NCBI GenBank assembly: GCA_037951165.1
Contig: JBBDHG010000014.1
Location: forward strand, 891,501-955,500
DNA: 64,000 bases
Direction: 5' to 3'
Source of the DNA: Lophius americanus
Lineage: Eukaryota > Chordata > Actinopteri > Lophiiformes > Lophiidae
Shown here: positions 49,964 to 62,174 of the stretch, in pieces
How positions within the stretch are numbered: position 1 is the stretch's first letter
How the letters are laid out: the number at the start of each line of letters is the position of its first letter
Program-made: the position numbers and the translations under genes
Notes under the pieces: generated by a model
What the model was told of the DNA's origin: nothing
What the model saw: the letters and a program-made list of their open reading frames with translations, nothing else
The model's database searches: none

Positions 49964-51747
49964 GTATAACCTCATTATCAGCTCAAAAGAAAAACAATTG
50001 ACACCAAATTCAGAATAATTCTGAAAAGAAAGTCCTACTCAGTGAACCTTGTTTCTTTTTTAAATTGTATTTCTACACTGTGTGTCCTGGTTTGAATGAT
50101 GGATTACTATTATTATCCATGTGTAAATAGAAGTTGTCTTGGTAATTATGGAAAAACCTTCTAAAATTTTAGAAACCTGACAGCTGCATTTGCAGAGGCT
50201 TGGTGGCAACACATTGTTTTAACAAGATTTTAATGAAGCTAATGGGAAAACGCATCTTCCGGATGGCTAGCCTCATTTTCACTCTTGTGAATGTTCCCTC
50301 CAGGGTGGTTAGAAATCTGATGGGGATTCTAGAATTGATGCTACATTTAAACCGCCAGTAGTTCATCTCAGCAACTGAAAATACTATCATCATCGCCTAT
50401 CTTAACTAATACTTAACCGTCCGGTTTGAAAAATTTCAAATTTCTTTTTTTTTTTGTTTCGAAAAAGCCATTTTTGAGTCCGAGGAGTGAGACCATATAG
50501 AGGCTGCCATGTTTGTACATATGTCTGGAGAGGGATTTGGGGTTTTAAGTTGTTACTGTGTTTTGAAAAATGGAGGAACATTTTTCTTATACACAACTCA
50601 AAAAATATGGAAACCAATATCATTAATCCATTCAGAATCATACTCAAAATCAAAGTGGGAAAAAATTAGCTCCCAGGCTGATCCGATTTTTGTGAATTTC
50701 CTCAAGAAAACTTATACTGCACTTCCTGAGCAACTTCTGTGTGCTGCAGATAGCGTTTCATGCTACCACTAGTTGCGAGGTTACTGGAAAAATGCAAAAC
50801 TGGTCAAGAATGGTCAAGAAATGATGAGGAGAGGGAAATTGTCCATGGCCATCACCTGCAAAACCATTCCTCAATGGGGGGTAACGTCACTAATTGCCTC
50901 CCTTTTCCACCTGTTGTCTGTACCATTTGCATAACAGCAGGTGAAATTGATTCGCAATCACTATTGCTTCCTGACTGAATAGGTTGATATCCCACACGTG
51001 TGCTAGAGTTTAGCAAGTATGACTGCAGAAAAATGCCTGGCTGAAGTTAATACAGTGAAAGAACAGCGGCGTGAGATGACAGACAGACACCATCTACTTG
51101 GTCAGATTGAATTGATCAACCTCACTGGGCTTCTGATGGTGATTAATGTGGCCAACCTGCTAATGAGCGGTCAGTTTCCTTACGATGACTGTCGCTAAAG
51201 TTAGATTATTTTCAGTCTTCCGAGGAGAAAGTTTGTTCATCATGAAAGGTTATAATTAAGTTAAATTAACGCCACTGTTTGAAGAGAGGGCCACCAGGGG
51301 CGACCAGTTCTCTAGAGGTAGGGACTGTAGGTGAGTTTTAACAGCATTGAAAGGGGCAGTATGACAAGTTCAAGTTCCTGGGGTGGATGTGGGAAATTAA
51401 GTTTTTATGCCATCAAACTGCAGGCAACCCCTGGAATCCAGGTTGGAATCCTGAATTATTTTTTATTTTCTAGAAAATAAGCCAGTTGAACACAAGTAAC
51501 CACCTTTGCTAAATTTCATTGATCGCTCAAATGTTAACCAGTGCACCAGTGTATTATCACAGCATGATTGGGGTTTATCGTGCATTGTGAGTCTGGCTTT
51601 TTGTCAGGTCACTATTCCTATCAATTCAATCAATGTGTTGGTGATTTGATAAGATTCTTAGATTTGCTACATTTTGTAATAAATAAATAAGACTTGCTTT
51701 CCTTTAATATTTTTTTCCACTACTATCAATGGTAAGCAGCAGTTAAT

Positions 51748-51774
51748 ATCCTGTTATACTATGTATAACAGGAT
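51748..51774. repeat. Inverted repeat, 12-bp arms
   Basis: ATCCTGTTATAC at 51748-51759 pairs with GTATAACAGGAT at 51763-51774 across TAT. AT-rich, so partly expected. Confidence 0.85.
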
Positions 51775-52529
51775 TATATTATACTAGTACTATGCATACT
51801 GGTATAATACAAAACATTTTTACAAATATAATCTAATTATCGCCAAAATCCCAGAAAATAACTAGATATTATTTTTTGTCAATATCACGAACCCCTAGTT
51901 ATTACTACTAAGATGTGGTGAGTTAGCTAAGATAAAGGCTCAACCATGAATAATCATTATTGAGCCCTTTTCTCTGAAACAACATGACTACACAGTGTTT
52001 TTTGGCCGACAAAACCTCCGCTTGGTGAAACCTGCACATAGCTGGTTAAATAGTCAGATTTAATGTTACATTCCAAGTTCACTAGAACCGACTTCTTGAA
52101 AATTCCATATGGTATCTGATTATTCTGTGTGGTGAACTCAGAGCCTTTATGCATAATAAATGATCCAGTGTCATGATAGTAGGAAAATAGAAAAACCTAT
52201 TGGAAAATCAATTCACTTCTCAAGACTTCCATGAGTTCATTATTGCGTGTGTCCACTTGCACAGGTTACCTCATTTATCCAATGCTGTATTCAGTTTTTT
52301 ATTGTTGGTCTAGCTGAATTTCATGAACTTTTGAATTTTTAAATACATTTTCAGAATGATATCAGGACATTTACCACAGTTTAATGGAGAAATATATGTG
52401 AGTTAAGCTCTTTCTGTTTTACACTGATTGACAAGTCTTGGAAATGTTCAAGTTTTTACAAAAACATCATCATTGCAGTGAAGATGCAGCGATTTAATAT
52501 TTTGGCCAAAAAGGGCATTTTCGTTTGTA

Positions 52530-52650
52530 TGTATGGGTTCTGCCAGTCCACATAGCCTCAAAAACCTATGTACAGAATTCAATGAAATTTCCCCCAGTGC
52601 CCCTAAAAGTTTGAACCTCACAATTGGTTTCTTCAGTTTCGTTATTTTGA
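52530..52650 (+). repeat. Copy of the same dispersed repeat
   Basis: Contains CACATAGCCTC, GTACAGAATTCAATGAAATT, TTTGAACCTCACAATTGG and TTTCTTCAG, parallel to 18661-18790. Confidence 0.42.
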
Positions 52651-54529
52651 CAATTTTAGGCGATCCCCGGAAAATAGACTAACCCAACTAAGATTATATC
52701 AAACTGCCCTTTACATCCAAAAGCATCCTTGCTCATTGGAGAGATTATGGCCATTCCCCTTTAACCACGAGGGTATCTGTGCCATTGGAAACAAACCGTC
52801 AGGGTTTGTTTTGTTTTTTGCTGTGATCAAACCACAGCAAACTAATTCCAACCCAAAGTGTACAATTAGAAGAGGCATGACGTGTACGGCAACACCGTTC
52901 ACATCAGGTGTGACATTTTTACATTCCACTTTCAAATCACTGGAATAGAAGAGAGGCTACTATCGTCTGCCTTCCCCGTTACATGGCGGTTGATTTCTAT
53001 TTCTTCCTGGCCTTTTGTTGTCTTCCCGAGGCGGACATTTTTGATTTATTTTTCTTTGAGTTAACTACTAACTGCTGTTGTTTTTAAATTCCTGGTTGTG
53101 GGCCTCACACTGAAATGAAAAGAGGATGTGAAAATAGTATGATGTATCCAATAAGTGAAATAGAAATTCAATTTTATGGATGTTAGGACAAAGTAAATAG
53201 ACATTTTTCAACACAGCTCTGTGGAGAAATATGAAATAGATCCATAAAACAGAGAAATCGCTCCCAATAGCAAACATATTTCTGTTTTCAACAAGGTGTT
53301 GCAAAGAGCAAGGGATTTATTCCCCTAATCTGCAGATCTTGCGTTGTCTCTTGTTTCGTACTGTCACTGTTTGTGAATAAAAATCAGAGCCTAGCATCCC
53401 TGACAATAAAAAATCTACCTGGACTAAAAAATATTATAACATGCTTTCTTTCACCACACATTTAGCAGAAAGAAAATCCAGATTCAGAATCAGTTGATGA
53501 AAATAATCTGAATGGGATTGTCCTTTTTGCACTATAACTGTTAATACTTAGAGGAAACACATTACTCTGTATGAAATAATTCCCATGATGCTTTATCAAC
53601 AATGTAAAGAGGTGAAAAGAGAAGGAAAACCGGCTCATGAAAAGAGGTGATTGATAAACTGTGGGTCCTGTGTTTGACGATCGGGTCAACAGGGGAAACC
53701 TGTTCTGTTAGGCAAGGACCAGCAACTGATACAATTTATTTCACTATGCTAAGAGATTTCCCACTAGTTCTGCTTGAAAAGCCAAAAAGGCGTCTGGTTT
53801 GATAGATAAGACCAAGAAAAAGCTCTCTGAATCATGTCATCCACATAACATAACTCTTGATAGGTGTGTTTGGCTTTTTATATTGTTTAAATTAATATTC
53901 ATTTTGCAGCAGTAAAAATGTTGTTCAGTAAGATTCATATGCAGCTTCTTTTTCTTGTTGGACTACAAAATTAACTTAATGTAGTGTTCACTAACCATGA
54001 AAGCCAGACTCAATATTACCCACCGGTCTAGTTATTTATTTACAATGAAATAGCAACAGTAGAAATTCGTCATCTGGACAATTCATAGGCTAACATATTC
54101 ACACTCTAATATAAAGCGTTTTTGTATTAAGCTTGACATACAGTATTGAGCTTGAGATCCGTGCTCACTGTGGCAGCAGTTGGCAATTCCTTGATGATGG
54201 CAGACAGTTGATTTTAGTACTGAACTGATTTTAACCTAGCTGTTCTCATTGAGAAGAACAATGTGTCCCTCAGGATTTCATTTTCAAGGGATTCTTCATA
54301 TCATTTCAGCTTTCATCAGCTAAATCGTTATCCTTGTTTCTAAGGTTATAACAAATGTTACTGTAGTTGTTTTATGTTGCCAGTTCACTGAATGTCTGGT
54401 TTATGATTCCAAAATTTTCAATGATTTTATTTTTTGCATTAAATTGTTAACATGTCTACTTGTTGAGTCGTACAGAACTCCCCTGTAACCGGGGTTCTCT
54501 GTGTTTTTAAAGAAGTAAAAAGCCAGATG

Positions 54530-54616
54530 GCGACTTGTCCAAAGTGTACCCCGCCTCTCGCCCGATGTCAGCTGGGAACAGAATAAGCGGTTGACAATGA
54601 ATAATGAATAATGAAT
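54530..54616 (+). repeat. 3' tail of a fish retroelement
   Basis: GGCGACTTGTCC, GTGTACCCCGCCTCTCGCCC, TGTCAGCTGGGA and AATAAGCGGTTGACAATGAA form the well-known GC-rich tail seen at the ends of many fish repeats, followed by short TGAATAA-type repeats. The GC-rich phrase stands out from the AT-rich surroundings. Element class is not certain. Confidence 0.6.
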
Positions 54617-54619
54617 TTA

Positions 54620-56562
54620 GCATGGGGATGTCATCAAGATTAACATAAATGCAAGCGACATGAGCTCAAGGTCCACTGGTGCGCTTTGATTTGACAGTTT
54701 GATCAAGTTTGGCTACTTTTTAGGGATTGATTGGATTCTTCATAGCATGTATTGTGTTTTTCTTATGGATTTTGGGAAGATTTGAAAAATGTAAATGAAA
54801 GTTTTACAGGTGAGTATCCGGTGTGTTTCCATTCCATTTTCTTTCTTCTATCATCTGTACTCCTTTACACCTGACCACCATACCCATCCTTACATGTGTT
54901 TGGTAAACCCACAGGACAGTCCAATGAGGTTGACATGTGTGAATCATTTGCTGTAGTTTGGTCTCTCTTTCATATGGCAGTAACATTTTGTGGGGCCTTA
55001 AAAGTCAGGCTTTTAAACCAAGTTCTATGATGAAATCATCACCATTACTGTTTCTGTATAAACCTGCAAAATGTAATTTATTTCGAATTCTATGCTACTC
55101 TATTCTATTACTGTATAATTGCTTTACGTTTAGTAGAACAACAAAACCTTTTTTGGATACTTTGTGGTCGCTGGGCACCCTGAGTAAACTCCCTACCTCA
55201 TCCTTTATCATGACAAAGAAACTTTAGTATGCAGGTGGTGGTATTATTCTTCGGTGTACATTTTGAAAAAGTAGACCGCCAACCGTTGGCCTGGCATGCA
55301 TACTACAGCGATCTGGATTTTCATTTGTGGATGTGTGTTTTCAAGAAATGTTTTCATGAAATTGTCTATTAAATTTGTACAGCCGACCCGGCAAGCGCAC
55401 CTTCATCAATTTGAGAAGGCTTGCACAATATTTGGAAAACAATTATGTTGTGTTTGCACAAACTGCAACAAGTCAGGACAAACAACCTATAAAAAGACAC
55501 AACACAAAGGAAACAAAGAAGTGTTATTAAAGGACACTCAAAAATGATGCACCACCTGACGCGCTTTTTTGTCTCATATAATATGTCTCATATTTTCTAC
55601 GCTTCACTTAACTTCTGGCTTGTGCGGTCATGTGACTTAGAGTAAAACCTTAAACCTAGTAAACATACAACTACATAGGAAAAACTTCTCATAGTGCAAC
55701 TGTTGTCATTCAAACAGTTTCAATCATGTCTGCTGAGCTTTCCTAGTTTTAATCAGGAAATTATGCCCTTTTGAGAAGGTTGATTATGTGTGTTTGCACA
55801 GAAAATGTGTGGTGAGAGGAAAGAAAAGATAATTGCTCGGATCACGTGACTACAAATGGGAGCCGCAATAATTATAGGTTATTAGGTTGTGAGCTGTGAG
55901 TTTTTTTTAGGGCTTGTTAATATAACCTGACCATAATTTGACAAAGATGTCAACATAAATCTTAGTGGGACGTTATAATTTTGCTAAAATTTGTTAAACC
56001 ACATTTTCACTTAAGGAGAGCTCATGTATTTATTTTTTCCACACAGAATAGCCTCCAGTAGGTAATCAATATGAACACCGTCTGACTCTCAGTGCAACCT
56101 CACAGTTGGATTGATTGCTGCCAACAGGCTTCTATTCCACAAAATAATCAAAACCTCTGTGTCAGTTCACCCCGGTTTTAAGCAGCTCGGATTTTAAATG
56201 CATGTGTCCATAACGTACAAAACATGTATACACTAAATATTTCAATAAATATTTTTCATGTCTCTCACTCTGCGATTTAGTTCTCATATATACCAGTAGT
56301 TTGTTTTCATAGTCAGCCATGGCACAGAATAGGTGTATATAGTTAGTAGCTCGAAGAATCTCTGAGAAAACCAAAATTGATCTTTTCAATTCACATGGTC
56401 CCAGATTGGACGTATGCCGTGCGAAATAAATGTGGGTGGTTAGATCCGACGTTTTGTGGCTTTTGCAAATACCAGTGACAAAAACAAGTTCTATATTAAC
56501 AGGCAATGAGCAGATTTTCTTTATAGCTCACAATGAAGTTTTTGTTAATCTGCTATACACTG

Positions 56563-56641
<79 letters not shown>

Positions 56642-59620
56642 ATGTTATATATAGATATATGTAGCACTACCAGCTCGTACAGGCTGTCAAACAGTCTCCA
56701 ACTGTGAAAACCTGTTTTTTTACTTTGTCACCAGGAGATAGTCTTCCTCACTCAATTTTGTAACACTCTGAGTGTGACAGTCACTCTCACTCGCTGTAAT
56801 AGAAAATCGGACACAGTTCCAGACACTCTGCAGAATTTTTTTTTTATTTCTCCAAATTGCTCACATTAGTACTTCTGGAACGTCTTGTGTTTGTTGATAA
56901 TTAAATTATAAACAAAGGCCAAGATAAACGTGCTCGAAGACTCTGCCGTCACATCCAGCGTCTACAAGCAGAATTGTACAGCCGGTGCTCAACACCCACC
57001 AGGAAGCCTGGCAACATTTGCTCTACCTGTTGGTGTTTTCTGTTTCCTGATTATTTGTACCAACGATTCCCTTAAGAGTGACAACCAGCCTCTCGCTCCG
57101 CCAAAGAATTCAGCTTTACAACTTTAGTCTCCTGACATTAAGGATGTCACAATTCAGTACAAACAGCTTGAGGCTGCTGTCATTAGAATTGAATTACTGT
57201 TTTCTCATGGCAAAAGTATGATATGCTAATAAACCTGTTTTATTGTCGTTGACTAAGGCTGGTGTAAAGGCAAACGATAAACTGGTATCCCTTACTCCTA
57301 GACTTACAAGCAAACATTTAATAGTATATCACTTTAAAAGGATATCAAAAAATGTAAGTGTTTATTGTATTATTTATGTATTTGTCAACAATTACTACCC
57401 TCTGAAGACGTTTTCTTTTTTGAGAAGTATATTTAACTACACTACTATTCAATGTCTGTTATACCATCTACCATTCTTGTGTTGTTGTGTCACAGAAGGA
57501 GTTAGCAAATGCATCGATAACCATTCTTTCTTCTAAGAGCTTCGCATCAATAATTCTAAATATAGGCATTAAAGTGTTTCCTGTGACTTCATGGTCAGGC
57601 TCAGTGTTTCAGTTAAAACAAAATCTGTTAAATCGGTTGATGTCCATGGAGTAACGTGGGCAGATTATAATGAAGCACTTTCTGAGTATAACTGATAAAA
57701 TAAATGTGAGGGGAAAGTGCCTGCAGAGGCGTCATAAATTTTAGCCAGCACTTATTTTCTTAAAGGACATTTTGAATTACTATTGAGGATCAAAAATTGT
57801 ATTAATCCATGGCCACATACTTACTGAAACTGCACAATTATTCTTATTCTTAAAACATTTATGCAAAAGCAAGTGCTTACAATCTATGCTCTGGTTTGCA
57901 TGGTATTTGGGGAGCAATGATATAAACCAATTATCGGTATGTCCTCTCTGCTCCCCCTTCACCCTCCTGCAGTACTGCTTTCGCCGTCCTCTACTTGTCA
58001 TACACCAGTTCTCTAGCTCTAGTAGTAATGAACTGTCATGTGCGTGAATGAACCGGTTCAACGGTGCACTGTTGGCTGGAGAAATCCCTCAGCCATTACA
58101 GCCCCTCAGTGTCTGTGAAAACAGCTTCAGGCAGGGAGTTTTGGAGCAAAAGACGGAGTGAGGCTGTTTTCTCTGCAGTGGGAAGCATGGTTCATGCTTC
58201 TCCCTCACCCTTTGCAAATAGCATGCCAACAAAAGTCGTGAACGGCACCTTCTCTATCCACTTGTAAATTCACCAGCTAGGCAGAAAAAGAAGTGAATGT
58301 GAATTACGTGTGACTAACAGCAGGATGGGAATCCAGGCAGTTTCCCCCCTCATGTCTTGCTGTTCTCCCCTGGCTACCAAGGGTTTTGTACACATCCTTT
58401 TACCCGCAGTGCTCCAGGCTGTCGGATTGGTTTCGCATGAGAAATGACTTCAGCTGGAGGTGCACTAAGCTGAGGCCAGATAGGGAAGAGAAGATAGAAG
58501 GGCAGTGTTGTTGGGCTGAAGTCAGAATGGAGCCCTTTTAAAGGACATATTCGATTTATCATGTACAGGGTTCTCTTCCACTCCATCTTCATAAACACTG
58601 GACCAATTGTACTATCTGAAATACATTAAATACAAATGTTACTTGTTATTTCCCAGAAGCATTCTAGCTGTGTTGGTCGCTGAAAGCTTTGTTAACCAAT
58701 GTATTATTTTATTTGGGAAAGGATAATGCTGGCAATACTTTTGTTCTTGCAAACAAGTTTTCTCAAAAGAACAAGATGAACAATAACAAATCATTGGCCC
58801 GACCAACTAGCACAAAGCCTGATTGAGGTTACTCCTCTGTGCCATAGGGCTCCATTGTTATCCGAAACGATTAAAACACATCAATGAGCAACACAGTGTG
58901 TTGAATACAACCAAAAATAGATGCTGTTGCCTTTAACTTGTCAATCTCACATACAGAAACCGGGCCCAATTAATGCTCTCACATTCATCCATAATACTGA
59001 ATACAATCCCCAACAAATTTAATATTTATAATCAAAAGTACAGTATTTAGCTCATGGGGGAAATGAATGGACCTTTTCAAAATGTGTCACTTGTTGGACA
59101 TAAATGTCTTTAGAACTATTGAAGGAATTGTTGTGAACATCTGTACCGACACAAGAGAGATAAATCGTAATGACTTTTGTAATGCCTGACTTTTACTAAC
59201 AATACAACTAATCACATTCCAATGTTGGCAGACCAAAAAACAAAACTAAGATAAACATAATAAACATTAAACCTAAACTCCTTGGGTTTAATAAAGTCTA
59301 ATCTTAAACATCAGCATTTTCCTTGCATATTATTGTTATCAGTTGGTAAAAAGTACCATATAGTCTCACTACCCCTAATACATGAAGATTATTATTTATT
59401 TTTTTACTATAATTATTATTATGCAGGGAATGTGCAACAGTCACAACAAACACTCCTGAACAACCCCTGAGAGCCATACAATGCCATTCTGTTGTATTGT
59501 TTAAATAGTGATTTGGTGTTTTTCTGCTCAATATCAGGATAAAATTTTATTTTGCTGTCTAATGTATACCACCTACTGACATGTGGAAATGAGGGGGAGC
59601 CGAGGTAAGACGTCTTAGGG
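54620..59620. other. Non-coding; the long (TA)n is the main feature
   Basis: Short plus frames at 54958-55227 and 57243-57536 show no motif or codon bias. Confidence 0.65.
56569..56642. repeat. Long compound (TA)n-(TG)n microsatellite
   Basis: About 31 perfect TA units (56569-56630) run directly into about five TG units. The TA block can form cruciforms. It produces an artefactual Ile-Tyr reading frame. Confidence 0.98.
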
Positions 59621-59625
59621 TCAAA

Positions 59626-59885
59626 GTAAGAGTTGCCAGATTGAGATGGTTCGAACACGTGAAGAAAAGGGATAGGGGATTTTTTTTGGTAGCAGGATGC
59701 CGGAGATTGAGCTGCCAGGCGGGGAAAAAGTGGCAAGACCAAAGAGGAGATTTCTGGATGTGGTTAGAGAAGCAATGCAGTTGGTTGGAGTGACCGAGGT
59801 AGAAGCAGAGGACAGGGAAAGATGGAAACAGTTGATCAGCTTTGGTAACCAGTAATGAAAACAGCTGAAAGAAGAAGAATCAAAG
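59626..59885 (+). mobile_element. C-terminal tail of a second non-LTR retrotransposon, degenerate
   Basis: Short 5'-truncated LINE remnant. From 59626 the translation reads VRVARLRWFEHVKKRDRG, matching the RLRWFGHVKRRD block that precedes the C-terminus in many animal LINE polymerases. After a disrupted stretch with a run of T and a two-base frame change, 59736-59855 reads RPKRRFLDVVREAMQ, then VGVTEVEAEDRERWKQLI, ending SFGNQ and a TAA at 59853-59855. The family form is GRPKRRFMDVVKEDM followed by VGVTEEDAEDRDRWR. After the stop the sequence runs into a GAA-rich tail (59873-59880), consistent with a LINE 3' end. It is a different family from the element at 31.8 kb. Non-functional. Confidence 0.82.
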
Positions 59886-59889
59886 TCAC

Positions 59890-61710
59890 ATGGCCAGGCA
59901 ACCCAGAAGTTAATCGATGTTCTTCTGACTTCTCTAATTTCTAATTGGTTTGAAGTTGTTGCCCATCAGTGTATGTTATGTAGAACTTTCTTAAAGGAAA
60001 AAAAAACATGCCAAGAGTATCAATCATTCACCTTCCCTGTAGATCTTGTAGGAGGGTAAGGAGCTCCTGGAGCTCGCACTGTCTCCCAAATATGAAGACG
60101 TTTTTGGTTGACTTTCTCCTTCTTGTCTGAATTAGCTGCTAACAGCTACCAGCTGCTGTTAAATCATATGGTTATGAGCTGCACACAGAATTGTCAAAAC
60201 GTTACACACTTGTCAAACCTTTTCCAGCTTGCATTTGTTCAGCTCACGTCTGCTGCTACCTCTGCTGCATAGAGGCAGGAGGATATATAACCCCCTGATG
60301 CCTTCTTTGCTTCTATACAGAAAGTGGGGTGAAATCAAGGCAAACTAGTCCTTCCTTGAACTGGTTGCGTAAACCTGGACTATAAGATTTGCTTGTAAGC
60401 ATGTAGACTTGGATTTCTTTTAAATTATATCTACAGGGTTGTTACAGTTTTTAAAGAAATTGTTGCTATAGAGAAAGACAGAAAAATAGATTGCTGGTTA
60501 TAAATTACTTCCATATATCAGACCCACAGGACTCTCTACGTGTTTGTGCAGAAGAGTAATTAGTTCATGTACGAACACAGATGTACTTAATGCACTGGTG
60601 AAATTTATTCTGTCTCCTGTCTTGCTTCATGCCATGCATGAATTGCCATGACTGCCATGTTGTTTGAAGCTTTTATCACTCTGAACCTCTTTTACTCTCC
60701 ACTCTGAATTGGTTCTCGTGGGAGCCCGGTGGGAATGAATGTAAGAGATACTTTTAAAGCTGCTACATTCAGTCAGAGGACTGGCGCTGCTCAACTTTAA
60801 AATGCCTTTTCTGTGTCATCATTTGTGGGCTTGAAATAATTTCCTCATGTCCAAGTGTGTCATCAGATCTTGTATCAACATTTGAAAAGCACAGTTAAGT
60901 GTGTAATTTCTGCCACTTGGGTTCTCTCATTCAAAGCTATAGCAAACAGAAGTTGTTCCCTCGATGGCATCATGAAAGAAGTGTTGGATCATGGGAGACG
61001 ATACTGTTAAACAACCGCAATTTCCGGTGAAGATTTATCTGACAAATTCAGTTGGATGAGATAATGCTTTTAAATTCGATCCATGGTGTCCTGTTTGCCA
61101 ATTTCCTTTGTCTCGTCGTCTAGTGTTTAACATGATCCTCCAGAAGTTATAGCAAAGCACAATCAAATTAAATGCAGATTTAGCTCAAATAAAATGAAAT
61201 ATTTCTCTTAGTTTGAAAAGATTTGGGATAAATCTGCCGAACCCTACAAATATATAATATGGATCTATTCATTGTGAGACATTTCTGTTTCTAATTTTAC
61301 ATGTTAAGACTTTAAAGTGTGTGATCTCGGTGTGTTACCAGGGTTTGTTGGGCTCAAAGATAATCAAAGATATAAAATTCTGCCCTTTTATTCTTGGAGC
61401 CTAGGCAGTTACTCTCACAGAGGGAGGAATAGCAACCAGCCAATTATTCTTGTGATTATTATTGCAAGAAAGTGGATGGGTCTGTATTTTATTGAAGTCA
61501 GGGAGGATGTCAATGGACCTCTATTTCAGTTTAATAAATACTCTTTGCACTACTGCCCCTGGATTTTCAAGGGATTATGCTTGTACGCTTTCCATCAGTG
61601 ATGAACTGTATACTCCCATCATGTGTAATGGGAATATTATGCAAGCAGTAGTACTTATGAATATGTAGGAGAGTATCTAAGCGTGGTTGTGTGTGAGTTC
61701 AGGAGTGTGT
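59890..61710. other. Non-coding; nothing recognised
   Basis: Plus-strand frames near 61.3-61.7 kb overlap each other and show no domain. Confidence 0.65.
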
Positions 61711-61714
61711 TTCG

Positions 61715-61880
61715 CGGTCTTGATGATTGAGCACGAGCTCTCTGCAGACAACCTGTGCTTATTTTATGGCCTCCTCCCAAGCTGCAGCATGTGGGCAATA
61801 AACCTTTCTCCAGCAATCTCCAAACAGTGCAGCAATCAATGGGAAATTATCTCAGCCAATCGATGGGCCAGCCTTTCTAA
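61715..61880. other. Complex block, possible conserved non-coding element
   Basis: Contains GCTTATTTTATGGCCTCC, GTGGGCAATAAACC and TCAATGGGAAATTATCTC, with balanced composition and no simple repeats. It directly precedes the pyrimidine tract and the exon candidate at 62050. Confidence 0.22.
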
Positions 61881-62049
61881 TTCTCCCTCTTTCTACCTCT
61901 CCCACTGTCCTATGTGGATCCTTTCTCCCACCACCCCTCTCTCTCTCCCTCCCTCGCCTAATCCCTTCTGTCTCATTTTTTGCTGTCTCTGTTTTTTGCA
62001 CCCACTCCTTCACTCGCCCCTCCCCCACTCCTGCTTGCATTCCCTCCAG

Positions 62050-62172
62050 CTCTCTCAGCTCCATGGCACCTACTCTGAAATGCGACAGCTCAGCAGCTCT
62101 AAAGCCATTAACAAAAGTCTCCTTAACCACAGAATACGTTACACTGCTGCGTTGACTTTGTTGGTGAATATA
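62050..62172 (+). CDS. Candidate 123-nt internal exon
   Basis: A very long C/T-rich tract (about 61880-62049) ends in CCCTCCAG, and 123 bases later ATA is followed by GTGAGT (62173). The enclosed frame is open for 41 codons: LSQLHGTYSEMRQLSSSKAI, then NKSLLNHRIRYTAALTLLVN and I. The first half uses many C/G-ending codons; the second half does not. The frame also runs open into both flanks, which weakens the case. I do not recognise the peptide. The AG at 62058 offers an alternative start nine bases later. Confidence 0.25.
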
Positions 62173-62174
62173 GT

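Larger units (their letters stand above)
49970..54520. other. Non-coding apart from the 52.6-kb repeat
   Basis: Frames around 50.2-51.0 kb on both strands have no domain. No gene supported. Confidence 0.65.

Noticed and set aside
56430..56654. Open frame of 74 codons ending in alternating Ile-Tyr and Cys-Val
   Set aside because: It is only translation of the (TA)n-(TG)n repeat.
58064..58267. Plus frame of 67 codons in a GC-richer stretch
   Set aside because: No domain or convincing splice sites; the upstream part of the frame is closed and codon use is unremarkable.
59646..59660. GGTTCGA resembling a tRNA B box
   Set aside because: It lies inside the LINE tail, with no A box or cloverleaf around it.
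61852..62130. Minus-strand Arg/Glu/Gly-rich frame of 92 codons
   Set aside because: Mostly the reverse of a long C/T tract, with low-complexity composition.
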